Assembly: GCA_902465645.1 (NCBI GenBank)
Contig: CABQNX010000001.1
Location: 57,597 to 121,596 of the forward strand
Direction of reading: 5' to 3'
Source of the DNA: an uncultured Peptoniphilus sp.
GTDB lineage: Bacteria; Bacillota; Clostridia; Tissierellales; Peptoniphilaceae
Length of the DNA: 64,000 bases
Shown here in pieces: positions 45,483 to 54,502 of this stretch (the first letter of the stretch is position 1; every line of letters begins with the position of its first letter). The notes under the pieces are model-generated. The model was given only the letters and a program-made list of their open reading frames with translations, was not told where the DNA came from and did not search any database. Position numbers and translations under genes: made by a program.

Positions 45483-46293
45483 TTTTTTCACCACGCTTTG
45501 AGAAAAAAGTTTTTGTCTTATAATCTGGGCTATAAATTTCCAAAAGTTTTGCTTCTAGAGTTTCTATGTCTAGGTATCTAGAGATAACACCATTTTCAGC
45601 AGTTGAAATAGTTCCATTTTCTTCCGAAACCATTATAGAAAGACAATCAGCTCTTTCAGAAATCCCAATACCTGCCCTATGTCTTGTTCCCAATTCCTTA
45701 GAAATCTTTTGATTATCAGATAGGGGCAAGAAACAAGCTGCTGCCTTAATTTTTGAACCCTTAATGATAACGGCTCCATCATGAAGAGGAGTATTAGGTA
45801 TAAAAATATTTATAAGAAGACCACTACTCACCTTTCCGTTAATTTCAGTCCCAGTTTCAATAACTTCTGTAAGACCAACTTCATTTTCAATAATTATAAG
45901 GGCCCCTATCTTTTGCCTAGCAAGAGAGGCCACTGCAGAAGTAATTTCCTCAACAGTTTCTGGTACATTGTCCTTATTTTGACTGAAACTATTTTTTAAA
46001 TTTGAAGTAAGGCCTAAATATTGTAAACCTCTTCTAATTTCAGGTTGGAACAAGACAATAATGGCAACAATACCATCATTTATAAACCTGGTGAAGATCC
46101 AGTTAACTGTGTAAAGTTGGAAGAATTGTGAAATTTTAATAAATAGGAGGATAAGAAGTATCCCCTTAAAAACTTGCTCTGCTCTCGTGTTTCTTATTAA
46201 TTTTAAAACATAATAAATTAAGAGAGTTACAATTAAAATGTCCACAACATCTCTCAAGTTAATAATATTTAATAGGTTGCTAAACTTTTCCAT
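45463..46293 (-). CDS. cdaA: Diadenylate cyclase CdaA
   Basis: Makes cyclic di-AMP from two ATP; the nucleotide controls potassium, osmotic balance and wall growth. 276 residues from ATG 46293 (GAGGTG upstream). Three N-terminal helices, then the DAC domain with the catalytic DGA (PLHDGAVII) and RHR (LGTRHRAGIGISE) motifs. Preceded by a DUF5317 gene and followed by cdaR. Confidence 0.94.
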   Translation of the reverse strand: MEKFSNLLNIINLRDVVDILIVTLLIYYVLKLIRNTRAEQVFKGILLILLFIKISQFFQLYTVNWIFTRFINDGIVAIIVLFQPEIRRGLQYLGLTSNLKNSFSQNKDNVPETVEEITSAVASLARQKIGALIIIENEVGLTEVIETGTEINGKVSSGLLINIFIPNTPLHDGAVIIKGSKIKAAACFLPLSDNQKISKELGTRHRAGIGISERADCLSIMVSEENGTISTAENGVISRYLDIETLEAKLLEIYSPDYKTKTFFSKRGEKNEENKS

Positions 46294-46294
46294 C

Positions 46295-46855
46295 CTAAGC
46301 ACCTCTCTTTCTAACAATAATAATAAGTGCAATATATAAGCCAAGGGCAATTAAAATATCTCCAAGGCTAATGACCTTAGAAGGCCCAATAAATCTCTTT
46401 AAGTAAATAAAGTCTGACAAGAAATAGAATTTTGCCTTGTCAAATACACCATGACTCAGACTTGCTCCCATGTAAATAATTTTTATAATTCTTTCATTTT
46501 CTATTTTCATAAGGGCTGATGGCGAGACTGGCATCTTCCCATTAGCCATAACTGGAAGGGCATTTAAAAAAGTCCCAAGTCCACAAATTAATAGGCCCTT
46601 GTTCTCATAATTGGAAAAAAATGAAAGGCTAATTAGAAGAAGAGATGCGATATGAAACAAGGTGAAGTTCCTTACAAAAAAATCTGTAAGCCTTCCAAAA
46701 TCTCTTCCAGTAATAAAATTTATAAAAATCATTATAAATATTCCAATAAAGGCAAGATAAAATCTTTTAAATTTAAAGTTTATTAAATTATTTAAGTCCT
46801 TTTCCCTGATAAAAACTATACTTATAAGTGCAAGTATTAAGGATTCTAAAATCAT
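46295..46855 (-). CDS. DUF5317-family membrane protein
   Basis: 186 residues from ATG 46855 (GGTG upstream) with about six hydrophobic segments. ICGLGTFLNALPVMANGKMP followed by VSPSAL is the mark of the DUF5317 family; its function is unknown. It ends 2 bases before the cdaA start and shares its promoter, so a link to c-di-AMP or envelope stress is suggested by context only. Confidence 0.78.
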   Translation of the reverse strand: MILESLILALISIVFIREKDLNNLINFKFKRFYLAFIGIFIMIFINFITGRDFGRLTDFFVRNFTLFHIASLLLISLSFFSNYENKGLLICGLGTFLNALPVMANGKMPVSPSALMKIENERIIKIIYMGASLSHGVFDKAKFYFLSDFIYLKRFIGPSKVISLGDILIALGLYIALIIIVRKRGA

Positions 46856-46916
46856 TTTATCACCACAAAACAAGAATAACATTAGAAAATTTTATTTTCT
46901 TCTTTTCTAATAAATT

Positions 46917-46925
46917 ATTATATCA
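46917..46925 (-). promoter_or_regulatory. Extended -10 promoter of DUF5317-cdaA-cdaR-guaB
   Basis: Minus strand TGATATAAT (extended -10), 60 bases before the ATG at 46855; the -35 is poor. Confidence 0.55.
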
Positions 46926-46942
46926 CAAATACTTTCTTTGAT

Positions 46943-46971
46943 TTGTATTATAAATTATTTTCAATTATACT
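46943..46971 (+). promoter_or_regulatory. Promoter of PhnA-like gene
   Basis: TTGTAT (46943-46948) and TATACT (46966-46971), 17-base spacer, 30 bases before the start at 47002. Confidence 0.6.
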
Positions 46972-47001
46972 TAAGAAAAGATATTTGAAATGATGAGGTA
47001 A

Positions 47002-47322
47002 ATGTATAAATGCCTAAATTGTGGGTCAGAGTATGGCTATTTTGACAATGTTACATACAACTGTCCTGAATGTGGACATATGTGGACTGACCTTTCTCTT
47101 GAAGAGGACAAGGTTCTTGATGCCAATGGGAATGAACTTAAGACTGGCGATAGCCTTGTAACTATTAAGGACTTAAAGTTTGGTAAGGACACCATGAAGA
47201 GAGGAACTAAGATTACTAATATTAGGATTCTCGATGAAGAAGTTAAGGGTCATGACATTGACGCTAAGACTAAAGACTTTGGTGGAATTTATCTTAAGTC
47301 TTCTGTTGTTAAAAAAGCTTAA
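47002..47322 (+). CDS. PhnA-family zinc-ribbon protein
   Basis: 106 residues. The N-terminal zinc ribbon YKCLNCGSEYGYFDNVTYNC followed by PECGHMW and the C-terminal domain VLDANGNELKTGDSLVTIKD match the PhnA (YjdM) family. Despite the name, the family is not required for phosphonate use and its role is unclear. Stands alone between a promoter and a terminator. Confidence 0.88.
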   Translation: MYKCLNCGSEYGYFDNVTYNCPECGHMWTDLSLEEDKVLDANGNELKTGDSLVTIKDLKFGKDTMKRGTKITNIRILDEEVKGHDIDAKTKDFGGIYLKSSVVKKA

Positions 47323-47328
47323 TTTTTG

Positions 47329-47352
47329 TGCCAGGTCTTGGCACTTTTTTTA
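47329..47352 (+). terminator. PhnA-like gene terminator
   Basis: GTGCCA and TGGCAC pair across GGTCT, followed by seven T residues. Confidence 0.85.
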
Positions 47353-47585
47353 TTTATTTTATAACTTTCTATTTATTTTCAAAATACGACTATAAGTTGT
47401 CAGTTCTAATCCTAAAATAATTTATTTGATAAAACTTAGCTTTACATATTTAATTATTTATAAATTTTTTTTAGTTTATAAGCTATTACAAGTTTTATTA
47501 TTTTTTCTATCTCAATTGTTTTCCGAGCTTTATTCCAAAAATATATAAGAATTATTTATTCAAAATTTAAAAATTTTCATCAAAA
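47353..47585. other. AT-rich spacer, nothing recognised
   Basis: 233 bases between two terminators of convergent genes. No open frame, repeat or RNA structure stood out. Confidence 0.5.
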
Positions 47586-47603
47586 AAGGAGCCGAAGCTC
47601 CTT
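47586..47603 (-). terminator. NlpC/P60 gene terminator
   Basis: Minus strand AAGGAGC and GCTCCTT pair across a TTCG tetraloop, followed by six T residues. Confidence 0.88.
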
Positions 47604-47609
47604 AATAAT

Positions 47610-49073
47610 TTACACGTCTTTAATTCTTAGGACCTTGTAGCCTGCCTTTCTCACTGGGGCAACTCTTACTCCAGCCCTTGGTACAGACTCAACAACCTTT
47701 CCATCTCCAATATAAATCATTATGTGTTCTCCTGCCTTATTGAGGAGGTCTCCCCTCCTAAGCTGATTCATTGGAATCTCTTGAACCATAGGTGATCCTT
47801 CAATTAACCATGAGTAGGCTGGTGCGATAGGAAAACCTGCAAATTCTGCTGCTGTTCCCACTAGACCTGAGCAGTCAAATTGTTGATAAGAAAAACCTTG
47901 CACACTTAGGGCATAGTTGATCATATGGTCAATTTTTTCATTATAAGAATTTGGACCAGTGAAATACCACCAGGACCATCCAATGTTTTCTCCCTTCTTT
48001 GCAAGAGAATATATTTGTCCCCTATCAGCTGTAAAATCCTTGAGATTTGTTTGAGGTCCATAGAGGTAGTTTCTAACTTCATTAGCCTTAACACTTACAA
48101 GTTCACTTACTCCATTTAGCTTTGGTGCTGTATCAACAAAAGTTACATAAGCGACCTTATAGGCATCTTCTTGACCTGGAATTTTTTCTCCACGAATAAG
48201 GGGAACTAGGATATTTTTCTTCATCCACTTGTTTAAGTAAGCCTGACTGATGTTTGTGTCATTGCCATCAATATAAATTGTCTTTGCCTTTAAGTTGTCA
48301 ATATCAAAGTATAAAATCCCTGTTCCCTTTGGAATATTTACTTGAGAGGAAATCTTTTTAAAGTTTTGAATTTTTGAATTTCTAATCTCTGCTGCATAAC
48401 CTGTCTTTAGGTTTACCTTTCTATCAAGATTACTTGGCGGAAGATAAATAAGATTTTCTTCAACTCCAATAGCTTCTGATGGTTCTTGATTAAGGTTAGG
48501 TCTTGATATTTCTTCTTCCATGCTAATTAACTTGTCTATTTCTTTGTTTAAACTGTCCAAAATTTCTTCATCACTTGGAAGGTTTGGATTTAGGATTACA
48601 GATTTTCTCAAGGAATCGTAGTAAATTTTTATATCTAAGGCACTAGCCAAGTCTCTTAGCTTAAAATAATTATTTCCATCAATATTATAGCCAGAAATTT
48701 GAACTTCATTCCCATCAATAAAAATCTTTTGTCTTGTTGTCACAGCTTCCTTTGCTTCACCTATTTTATTATTTGGAAGACCAACAAAGTCTCCATAGGC
48801 ATTTCTACTTGTAATTTCAATAGCGTCCTTGTCCTTATTGTAATCGACATCAAAGTTTTTAATAGTTCCATTCATATAGGATGCAAAGTCACGAAGTTTA
48901 AAGTAGTTGTAGTCCTTTATTATGTAGGTTGAAAAAGTATAATTGGATGCGTCTCCATTCTCTGCAATAATATCCATCTTCGAGAAATTGTTTGGCATAG
49001 CTTTCTCAGCAAAAATATTTGTTGGAATTATTAAGCTAAGAAGCAAGCCAAGTAAAAATAAAGTTCTTTTCAT
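47610..49073 (-). CDS. Secreted NlpC/P60 hydrolase with stalk-type repeats
   Basis: 487 residues. Signal peptide MKRTLFLLGLLLSLIIPTNIFA. Two copper-amine-oxidase-N-like (stalk) units (YFKLRDFASYMNGT near 58 and YFKLRDLASALDI near 137), a charged linker, a middle region, then a C-terminal NlpC/P60 domain with catalytic FDCSGLVG and GEHIMIYIGDGKVVE. Probably cuts peptidoglycan stem peptides at the cell surface. The stalk domain also occurs in the secreted protein at 56.4 kb. Has its own terminator. Confidence 0.85.
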   Translation of the reverse strand: MKRTLFLLGLLLSLIIPTNIFAEKAMPNNFSKMDIIAENGDASNYTFSTYIIKDYNYFKLRDFASYMNGTIKNFDVDYNKDKDAIEITSRNAYGDFVGLPNNKIGEAKEAVTTRQKIFIDGNEVQISGYNIDGNNYFKLRDLASALDIKIYYDSLRKSVILNPNLPSDEEILDSLNKEIDKLISMEEEISRPNLNQEPSEAIGVEENLIYLPPSNLDRKVNLKTGYAAEIRNSKIQNFKKISSQVNIPKGTGILYFDIDNLKAKTIYIDGNDTNISQAYLNKWMKKNILVPLIRGEKIPGQEDAYKVAYVTFVDTAPKLNGVSELVSVKANEVRNYLYGPQTNLKDFTADRGQIYSLAKKGENIGWSWWYFTGPNSYNEKIDHMINYALSVQGFSYQQFDCSGLVGTAAEFAGFPIAPAYSWLIEGSPMVQEIPMNQLRRGDLLNKAGEHIMIYIGDGKVVESVPRAGVRVAPVRKAGYKVLRIKDV

Positions 49074-49192
49074 AAATTTCTCCTTTCGTCGTTTATCTTG
49101 TTAAATTAATTTTAACAGATAAAGCATTCCTTATCTACTTTAAAAATCTATATCTTGCTGGCAATCTTTTTTTATAAATCCCAGTCCTCAAC

Positions 49193-49221
49193 TTGATAAC
49201 TTAATCCTTTTGCCTTAAAAT
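49193..49221 (+). promoter_or_regulatory. xpt promoter
   Basis: TTGATA (49193-49198) and TAAAAT (49216-49221), 17-base spacer, 16 bases before the xpt start; the leader is too short for a purine riboswitch. Confidence 0.7.
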
Positions 49222-49237
49222 AATCTAGAGGTGTAAA

Positions 49238-49810
49238 ATGAAATTATTAGAAGATAGAATTATAAATGACGGAAGAATTTTAGATGGAAATATTGTTAAG
49301 GTAGATTCATTTTTAAATCACCAACTTGACATAAAATTTTTGGATAAGCTTGCTGAAGAGATGGCGAATTATTTCAAAGATAAAAAAATTAACAAGATAC
49401 TTACTATAGAAGCAAGTGGTATTGCCCTTGCAACTGTTGCTTCAAAACACTTTAACGATGCCATGGTTGTATTTTGCAAAAAGCAAAAAACTTTAAACAT
49501 TGGCGACGATGTTTATGAGTCAAAGGTTGAGTCTTACACTACAAAGAAAAATTATACAATAACAGTCTCCAAGAGATTTTTATCTCCTGATGACAATTTA
49601 CTTATTATTGATGACTTCCTTGCTGAAGGTAATGCCCTAAAGGGTCTCATTGATGTTGCTAAACAAGCTGGTGCAAGTGTGTCTGGGGTTTCTGTAGCAA
49701 TTGAAAAGGGCTTCCAAGATGGTGGCAAGATAATTAGAGACATGGGTTACGACCTTCTCTCTCTTGCAATTATTGATTCCATTGAAGATGGAAAAATTTC
49801 TTTTAGATAA
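49238..49810 (+). CDS. xpt: Xanthine phosphoribosyltransferase
   Basis: Salvages xanthine (and guanine weakly) with PRPP to XMP. 190 residues, the usual Xpt size. MKLLEDRIINDGRILDGNIVKV at the start is typical; the PRPP loop is LLIIDDFLAEGNA (about residues 128-140). In Bacillus xpt follows a guanine riboswitch; here the start of transcription predicted from the promoter leaves almost no leader, so that control is absent. Confidence 0.93.
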   Translation: MKLLEDRIINDGRILDGNIVKVDSFLNHQLDIKFLDKLAEEMANYFKDKKINKILTIEASGIALATVASKHFNDAMVVFCKKQKTLNIGDDVYESKVESYTTKKNYTITVSKRFLSPDDNLLIIDDFLAEGNALKGLIDVAKQAGASVSGVSVAIEKGFQDGGKIIRDMGYDLLSLAIIDSIEDGKISFR

Positions 49811-49847
49811 ATCTATAGATAAATTTATAAAACAATTTATAAAATTT

Positions 49848-49888
49848 AAAGCTCCTGCTTTTGTCTTTTCGACATTGACAGGAGCTTT
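49848..49888 (+). terminator. xpt terminator
   Basis: AAAGCTCCTG pairs with CAGGAGCTTT, loop of 21 bases, followed by a T-run. Confidence 0.8.
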
Positions 49889-50012
49889 TTTATTATTTGT
49901 TCACTCTTAAAAGTTTTTTAGGAAATAATTCACCAAATTTTTTTAGATTTTTGAATTATAATTCAATTTCATAAAACAATCTCTTCTTCTCATAAATTTT
50001 CCAATAAAAAAA

Positions 50013-50028
50013 CCGAGATTTCTCTCGG
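50013..50028 (-). terminator. telA-like gene terminator
   Basis: Minus strand CCGAGA and TCTCGG pair across a GAAA tetraloop, followed by seven T residues. Confidence 0.88.
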
Positions 50029-50057
50029 CCCTTATCATCTTAATAAGTTTTAAGTTT

Positions 50058-51179
50058 TTATTTCTTTGCAATTTCAATTAGAGAAGATTTTAAATTTTCT
50101 TCTATCCTTCTAAGTTCTTGTGAAGCTTCTTCACGTCTCTTATGACCTTCAATTTGAATTTCACGAACTTCATTTAAGGCAGATATTAGTTGATCATTAG
50201 TGTGTCTTATTGTTTCCATATCAACTATTCCCCTCTCAGATAATTTTGCAGTTTCAACAGTAGTTTGCTTTAAAGTTTCTGCATTTTTCTTCAAGAGTTG
50301 GTTGGTTAAATCAGTCACTTCTTTAGTCGCCTTGGCAGCTTCTTTTGAATGATTTGCTCCAAGAGCTATAACCATTTGAGACTTCCAAAGAGGTATTGTA
50401 TTCACAATTGTAGATTGAATCTTCTCAACCATAACTGTGTTAGAAGATTGAACCATCCTAATTTGTGGTGCCATTTGAATGGAAACCATCCTAGTTAGGT
50501 CTAGATCGTGAAGCTTCTTTTCAAACCTAGAAATCATATTTACATAGTCGTTGGCACGCTGGGCATCAACTGGAAGATTTGTCTCCTGTGCCCTTCCTTG
50601 AAGTCTTGGCAGTTCTACATTTCTCGCCTCTTCAAGTTTTTTCTTTCCGGCCAAGATATACATACTAAGTTCCTTATAATAAGACTCGTTTAAGTCATAC
50701 ATTTGGTCCAGCATGGCGATGTCCTTCATAAGTGTAACTTGGTGGTCTTCAAGAGTCTTTATAATATTATTGACATTTTTTTCTGCAGAGTCGTACTTAG
50801 TTTTTATTGATGTCATCTTGTTGGCTTGCTTTTTAAAAAATCCAAGGAACTTGTTGTCTTCCTCATCAAGGTCAAAGGTCTTTAGTTCATTTACTACTCC
50901 AGATAATAAGTCTCCAACTTCTCCAAGATCCTTTGTCTTAACAGACTCTAGTGTCTTCTCAGAAAAGTTTGAAATTTTTCTTTGAGCTCCAACCCCATAT
51001 TGAAGGACTATATTTGAATTTGTTATGTCGATTTCTTTTGCAAAATCATTTACTTGTTTTTCTTCTTCTGGGCTTAGTTTAATTTCCCTATCTGCATCAA
51101 CTTCTCTCAAGATATTTTTTTCATCTTCTTGAATTTCATCAAAGTCATCTGATAGTGATAATTTTATTTCTCTATCCAC
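50058..51179 (-). CDS. TelA-family toxic-anion resistance protein
   Basis: 373 residues, largely helical and coiled-coil, matching the TelA/KlaA family (MTSIKTKYDSAEKNVNNIIK, then TLMKDIAMLDQMYDLNESYY and PLWKSQMVIALG). The family is named after tellurite resistance, but the biochemical action is unknown; it recurs beside XpaC proteins, as here. Starts with GTG at 51179 behind GGGAGG. Three bases from the XpaC-like gene. Confidence 0.85.
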   Translation of the reverse strand: MDREIKLSLSDDFDEIQEDEKNILREVDADREIKLSPEEEKQVNDFAKEIDITNSNIVLQYGVGAQRKISNFSEKTLESVKTKDLGEVGDLLSGVVNELKTFDLDEEDNKFLGFFKKQANKMTSIKTKYDSAEKNVNNIIKTLEDHQVTLMKDIAMLDQMYDLNESYYKELSMYILAGKKKLEEARNVELPRLQGRAQETNLPVDAQRANDYVNMISRFEKKLHDLDLTRMVSIQMAPQIRMVQSSNTVMVEKIQSTIVNTIPLWKSQMVIALGANHSKEAAKATKEVTDLTNQLLKKNAETLKQTTVETAKLSERGIVDMETIRHTNDQLISALNEVREIQIEGHKRREEASQELRRIEENLKSSLIEIAKK

Positions 51180-51181
51180 TT

Positions 51182-52303
51182 TTACCTCCCAATTTTAAAT
51201 TCATCCTTATCTAAAAGTCCCTCTTGCTTTAACATGGACTTCAAAACGCTCATGTCTGAAGATAAGTCCATTATTTTTTCCTGGTAAATATTGTCCAAAA
51301 TCTTCATGAAAGCATCTATTACAATGTCCATGGTATTTTCAATATCTTTAAGAGACCCTCTCACAGATTCTGTTGGCTTCTCCTTCATTTCTAAATAAGA
51401 ATTTGAAAGCTTAAGAGTTGTTGGCAAATAATAATTTATTGCCTTGTTTAAATCTGACGCTGTACTTGGATTTTCCTTTAAGAGTTCAAAAATCTTTCCA
51501 ATTATTTTCAAAAGTTCTCTGATTTTTTCATCCATTGGAGAAGAAATCTTTTCTTCAACCTTTGTAAGCTCCGTCACATAGGACTTGGCCCTTAAAAGTA
51601 GTTCTTCTGCCCTCTCATTATTTTCTTGATTTTCAAGTTCTTCTATCTTTTCATGAGGATCTCTTAGGGCTTCTTCTTTGTATAATTTATAAGTTTTTGA
51701 ATCTAAGATAAATAATTTACCATCCTCGACAATCCTCGCCTGCCTGTAATAATCTTTTTCTATCATATTCAAAAGATCATTTATTGTAAAATCAATAGGC
51801 TTGGCAGTTATTGCTGCAAGGTCTGCCGTTGGAATTACAGTGTTGTTTCCAATTTCACGATTGTACTTTCTAAATCTAATAATTTGGTCCTTTAACTTTT
51901 TTATTCTAAAGTTTCCATAAAAAGATATTAGAAGTGCTGGCAATATCCAAAAAATTATGGCAGGAATATCTGCCCAGAAAGCCGCACCACTACTAAACAT
52001 ATCAATTAGCATAGCAAAGAGAGCAATCAAGTGACCTACTATAGAAATTTTAGCTAGAGGTCCCCAAGTCTTTACCCTCTTCATGGTCTTGGGACTTTGA
52101 TTTATTATTTTGTCATCATTTTGTATAGAATAGGGAAGTTTAGTCTTATTCTTATTGACAAAGCTAGAAATAGATCTCTTTGTAACGCCAATTGCTGTGT
52201 CAATTCCCTCTCCAATTATTTCTCCAATTTCTTTAAAGTTTTCTTCTCTAAAGGCATCATTTATCTTGTCCTGAAAGTTATTTTGCCTATCTCTCTTATT
52301 CAT
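51182..52303 (-). CDS. XpaC-like membrane protein
   Basis: 373 residues. Two adjacent membrane helices (about residues 87-127: ISIVGHLIALFAMLIDMF and WADIPAIIFWILPALLI), followed by a cytosolic helical region. The pairing with TelA and DLLNMIEKDYYRQARIVEDG indicate the XpaC (5-bromo-4-chloroindolyl phosphate hydrolysis) family. That activity is a historic plate phenotype, not a known mechanism. The N-terminal 85 residues are amphipathic and poorly conserved. Confidence 0.8.
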   Translation of the reverse strand: MNKRDRQNNFQDKINDAFREENFKEIGEIIGEGIDTAIGVTKRSISSFVNKNKTKLPYSIQNDDKIINQSPKTMKRVKTWGPLAKISIVGHLIALFAMLIDMFSSGAAFWADIPAIIFWILPALLISFYGNFRIKKLKDQIIRFRKYNREIGNNTVIPTADLAAITAKPIDFTINDLLNMIEKDYYRQARIVEDGKLFILDSKTYKLYKEEALRDPHEKIEELENQENNERAEELLLRAKSYVTELTKVEEKISSPMDEKIRELLKIIGKIFELLKENPSTASDLNKAINYYLPTTLKLSNSYLEMKEKPTESVRGSLKDIENTMDIVIDAFMKILDNIYQEKIMDLSSDMSVLKSMLKQEGLLDKDEFKIGR

Positions 52304-52311
52304 CTTTCACC

Positions 52312-53145
52312 TCAAAAAGCTATTACAATTCCTCCTATGTCAGCATATCCTGATGACAAGCCGTTAGTATGTCTTAGGTGAACTTTTGCACCTTCATAGA
52401 GGTCCTCAATTCTTTCTTTTAACTTCTCTGCCCTGTCCTTATCTTCCACATAAGAAATTGTAATTAAGTCAGGCTTTTCTCTTTTGCACTCTGTCTCAAT
52501 TGCCTTGACCATTTTATCAAGAGACTTTTTCATTCCACGATTGACTTCAAAAAGTTCTATTTCACCGTCATTGGAAATCATAATTGGTCTAATATTTAAA
52601 ACATTGGCAATAAGACCAGTTGTCTTTTTTATTCTACCATTTTTTATTAGGTTCTTCATGGATTCTAGGACAAACATTGTCGTCTCAAGCTTTGTTTCCT
52701 TTTCAATTTCTTTTATAACCTCATCAAAGTCCTTTTCCTTTACAAGGTCAAGTAACTTTAGGGCAATCCTAGTTGTACCTGCTGATGCGGCCTTAGAATC
52801 TATTACGTGGATATTTATACCTTCGAATTTTTCTCTGGCTTCAGCTTCAGCTACCTTTGCAGAATTATATGATCCTGAAAGTTTTGAAGATATTGTCAAA
52901 ATGTAAATATCCTTGTCCTTGTTTTCTTCTATTATTTTTAGATAATCATAAGGTGATGGACAGGCTGTATTAATTGGATGCTCCGTTTTCTCCATAGCTT
53001 CTAAAAAATCTTTGATGTTTAAATCCTCATCATCTGTAAAATCTTTTCCATCTATAGACATCTTGAAAGGAACAAATTCCATCCCCAGATCTTTTACCTC
53101 ATCTTTTCTTAAATCACAACTTGTGTCTGATATAATCTTGTACAT
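52312..53145 (-). CDS. DegV-family fatty-acid-binding protein
   Basis: 277 residues. YKIISDTSCDLRKDEVKDLG at the start and NTACPSPYDYLKII mark the DegV family, whose FakB members hold a fatty acid while FakA phosphorylates it. A FakA-type kinase is encoded at 24.5-26.2 kb, so this is a candidate FakB. Which fatty acid is bound cannot be told. Lies 9 bases after glmM and 8 before the XpaC-like gene. Confidence 0.88.
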   Translation of the reverse strand: MYKIISDTSCDLRKDEVKDLGMEFVPFKMSIDGKDFTDDEDLNIKDFLEAMEKTEHPINTACPSPYDYLKIIEENKDKDIYILTISSKLSGSYNSAKVAEAEAREKFEGINIHVIDSKAASAGTTRIALKLLDLVKEKDFDEVIKEIEKETKLETTMFVLESMKNLIKNGRIKKTTGLIANVLNIRPIMISNDGEIELFEVNRGMKKSLDKMVKAIETECKREKPDLITISYVEDKDRAEKLKERIEDLYEGAKVHLRHTNGLSSGYADIGGIVIAF

Positions 53146-53154
53146 TCCTTGCTC

Positions 53155-54498
53155 CTAATTCAATTTATCTTCAATAAGCTTTACTAGTTTGTCAGCATCA
53201 CTTGAAAGTTTATCCTGGTCTTCCCCTTCAATCATTACACGAACAAGAGCTTCTGTACCAGATGGCCTTATTACAACCCTTCCAGATCCATGGTAGTTTT
53301 CTTCCACTTCTTTTATTGCATCCATAATTTCCGGGAACTCTTGGTACTTATTCTTCAAGTCTTCACGAACTTTTGCATTCTTTAGAACTTGAGGATAATC
53401 CTTCATCAATTTATTTAATTCAGATAATTTTTTGCCAGTTTTTTTCATTATCTCTAGGAGGTGGATGCCTGTTGCAAGTCCATCTCCTGTTGTATTGTGG
53501 TCAAGGAAGATTACATGGCCAGATTGTTCTGCTCCAATTATATAATCATCAGATAACATCCTCTCAAGAATATACCTGTCCCCAACCTTTGTCTCAACAA
53601 AGTCCACATCAATTTTTTCAAGATATTTCTTAAGTCCCATGTTGGACATAATAGTACCAACAGCAGCATTATTTTTGAGTCTGCCATCTTCTTTTAAATA
53701 AGTTGCTACTATTGCAAGGATATGGTCACCATCAACAATGTTTCCTTCTTCATCAACAGCAATAATCCTGTCGGCATCGCCATCAAAGGACATACCAATG
53801 TCTGCTCCTTCTTTTTTTACAAGTTTTTGAATTAGGCTTGGATTTGTTGAACCACAGGAGTCGTTTATATTCATTCCATTTGGCTCATTGTTAATAATTT
53901 TAACCTTAGCACCATAGGATTTTAAAACTTCTTCAGCAATATAAGATTGGGCACCGTGGCCTGCGTCAACTGCAACTTCAAAATCAGAAAAGTCAAGATC
54001 AACAAGTCCCTTTAAGTAGTCCACATATTTTTGTGTGAATTCAGAAGACCTATTTAGCCTTCCAATTTCATGGCCTGTTACGTCCTTATATATCTTTGTA
54101 GTTGAAAGAATCTTTTCTTCTATTTCATCTTCAACCTCATCATCAAGCTTAAGTCCTTCTGATGAGAAAAATTTGATTCCATTGTGTTCATAAGGATTGT
54201 GAGATGCAGAGATCGAAACTCCACATAGGTAGTCGCCAGTCCTTGTAAGGTAGGCAACACCTGGAGTTGGAATTACTCCTGCTAAGTCTACATCAAGACC
54301 TATGCTCATAAAACCTGCCACAAGAGAAGACTCAACTAAGTCTCCTGAAAGTCTCGTATCTCTTCCAACTAGGACCTTGCCCTTCTTACCCTTGGCAAGC
54401 ACATAAGCGGCAGCCCTTCCTATATCGTAACAAAGTTTTGGAGTTAGCTTTTTGTTTGCAATTCCACGAACTCCATCTGTTCCAAACAATCTTGTCAT
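53155..54498 (-). CDS. glmM: Phosphoglucosamine mutase
   Basis: Converts glucosamine-6-phosphate to glucosamine-1-phosphate for UDP-GlcNAc and wall synthesis. 447 residues. MTRLFGTDGVRGIANKKLTP is the N-terminus; the phospho-serine loop is ISASHNPYEHNGIKFF (Ser near residue 99), the metal site DGDADRIIAVDE and the sugar site IRPSGTEALVRVM. In many Firmicutes it sits after cdaA-cdaR; here it follows cca. Confidence 0.95.
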   Translation of the reverse strand: MTRLFGTDGVRGIANKKLTPKLCYDIGRAAAYVLAKGKKGKVLVGRDTRLSGDLVESSLVAGFMSIGLDVDLAGVIPTPGVAYLTRTGDYLCGVSISASHNPYEHNGIKFFSSEGLKLDDEVEDEIEEKILSTTKIYKDVTGHEIGRLNRSSEFTQKYVDYLKGLVDLDFSDFEVAVDAGHGAQSYIAEEVLKSYGAKVKIINNEPNGMNINDSCGSTNPSLIQKLVKKEGADIGMSFDGDADRIIAVDEEGNIVDGDHILAIVATYLKEDGRLKNNAAVGTIMSNMGLKKYLEKIDVDFVETKVGDRYILERMLSDDYIIGAEQSGHVIFLDHNTTGDGLATGIHLLEIMKKTGKKLSELNKLMKDYPQVLKNAKVREDLKNKYQEFPEIMDAIKEVEENYHGSGRVVIRPSGTEALVRVMIEGEDQDKLSSDADKLVKLIEDKLN

Positions 54499-54502
54499 TT
54501 TA

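Noticed and set aside
49085..49237. Guanine riboswitch upstream of xpt
   Set aside because: The purine-riboswitch core could not be found, and the promoter at 49193-49221 leaves a leader too short for one.
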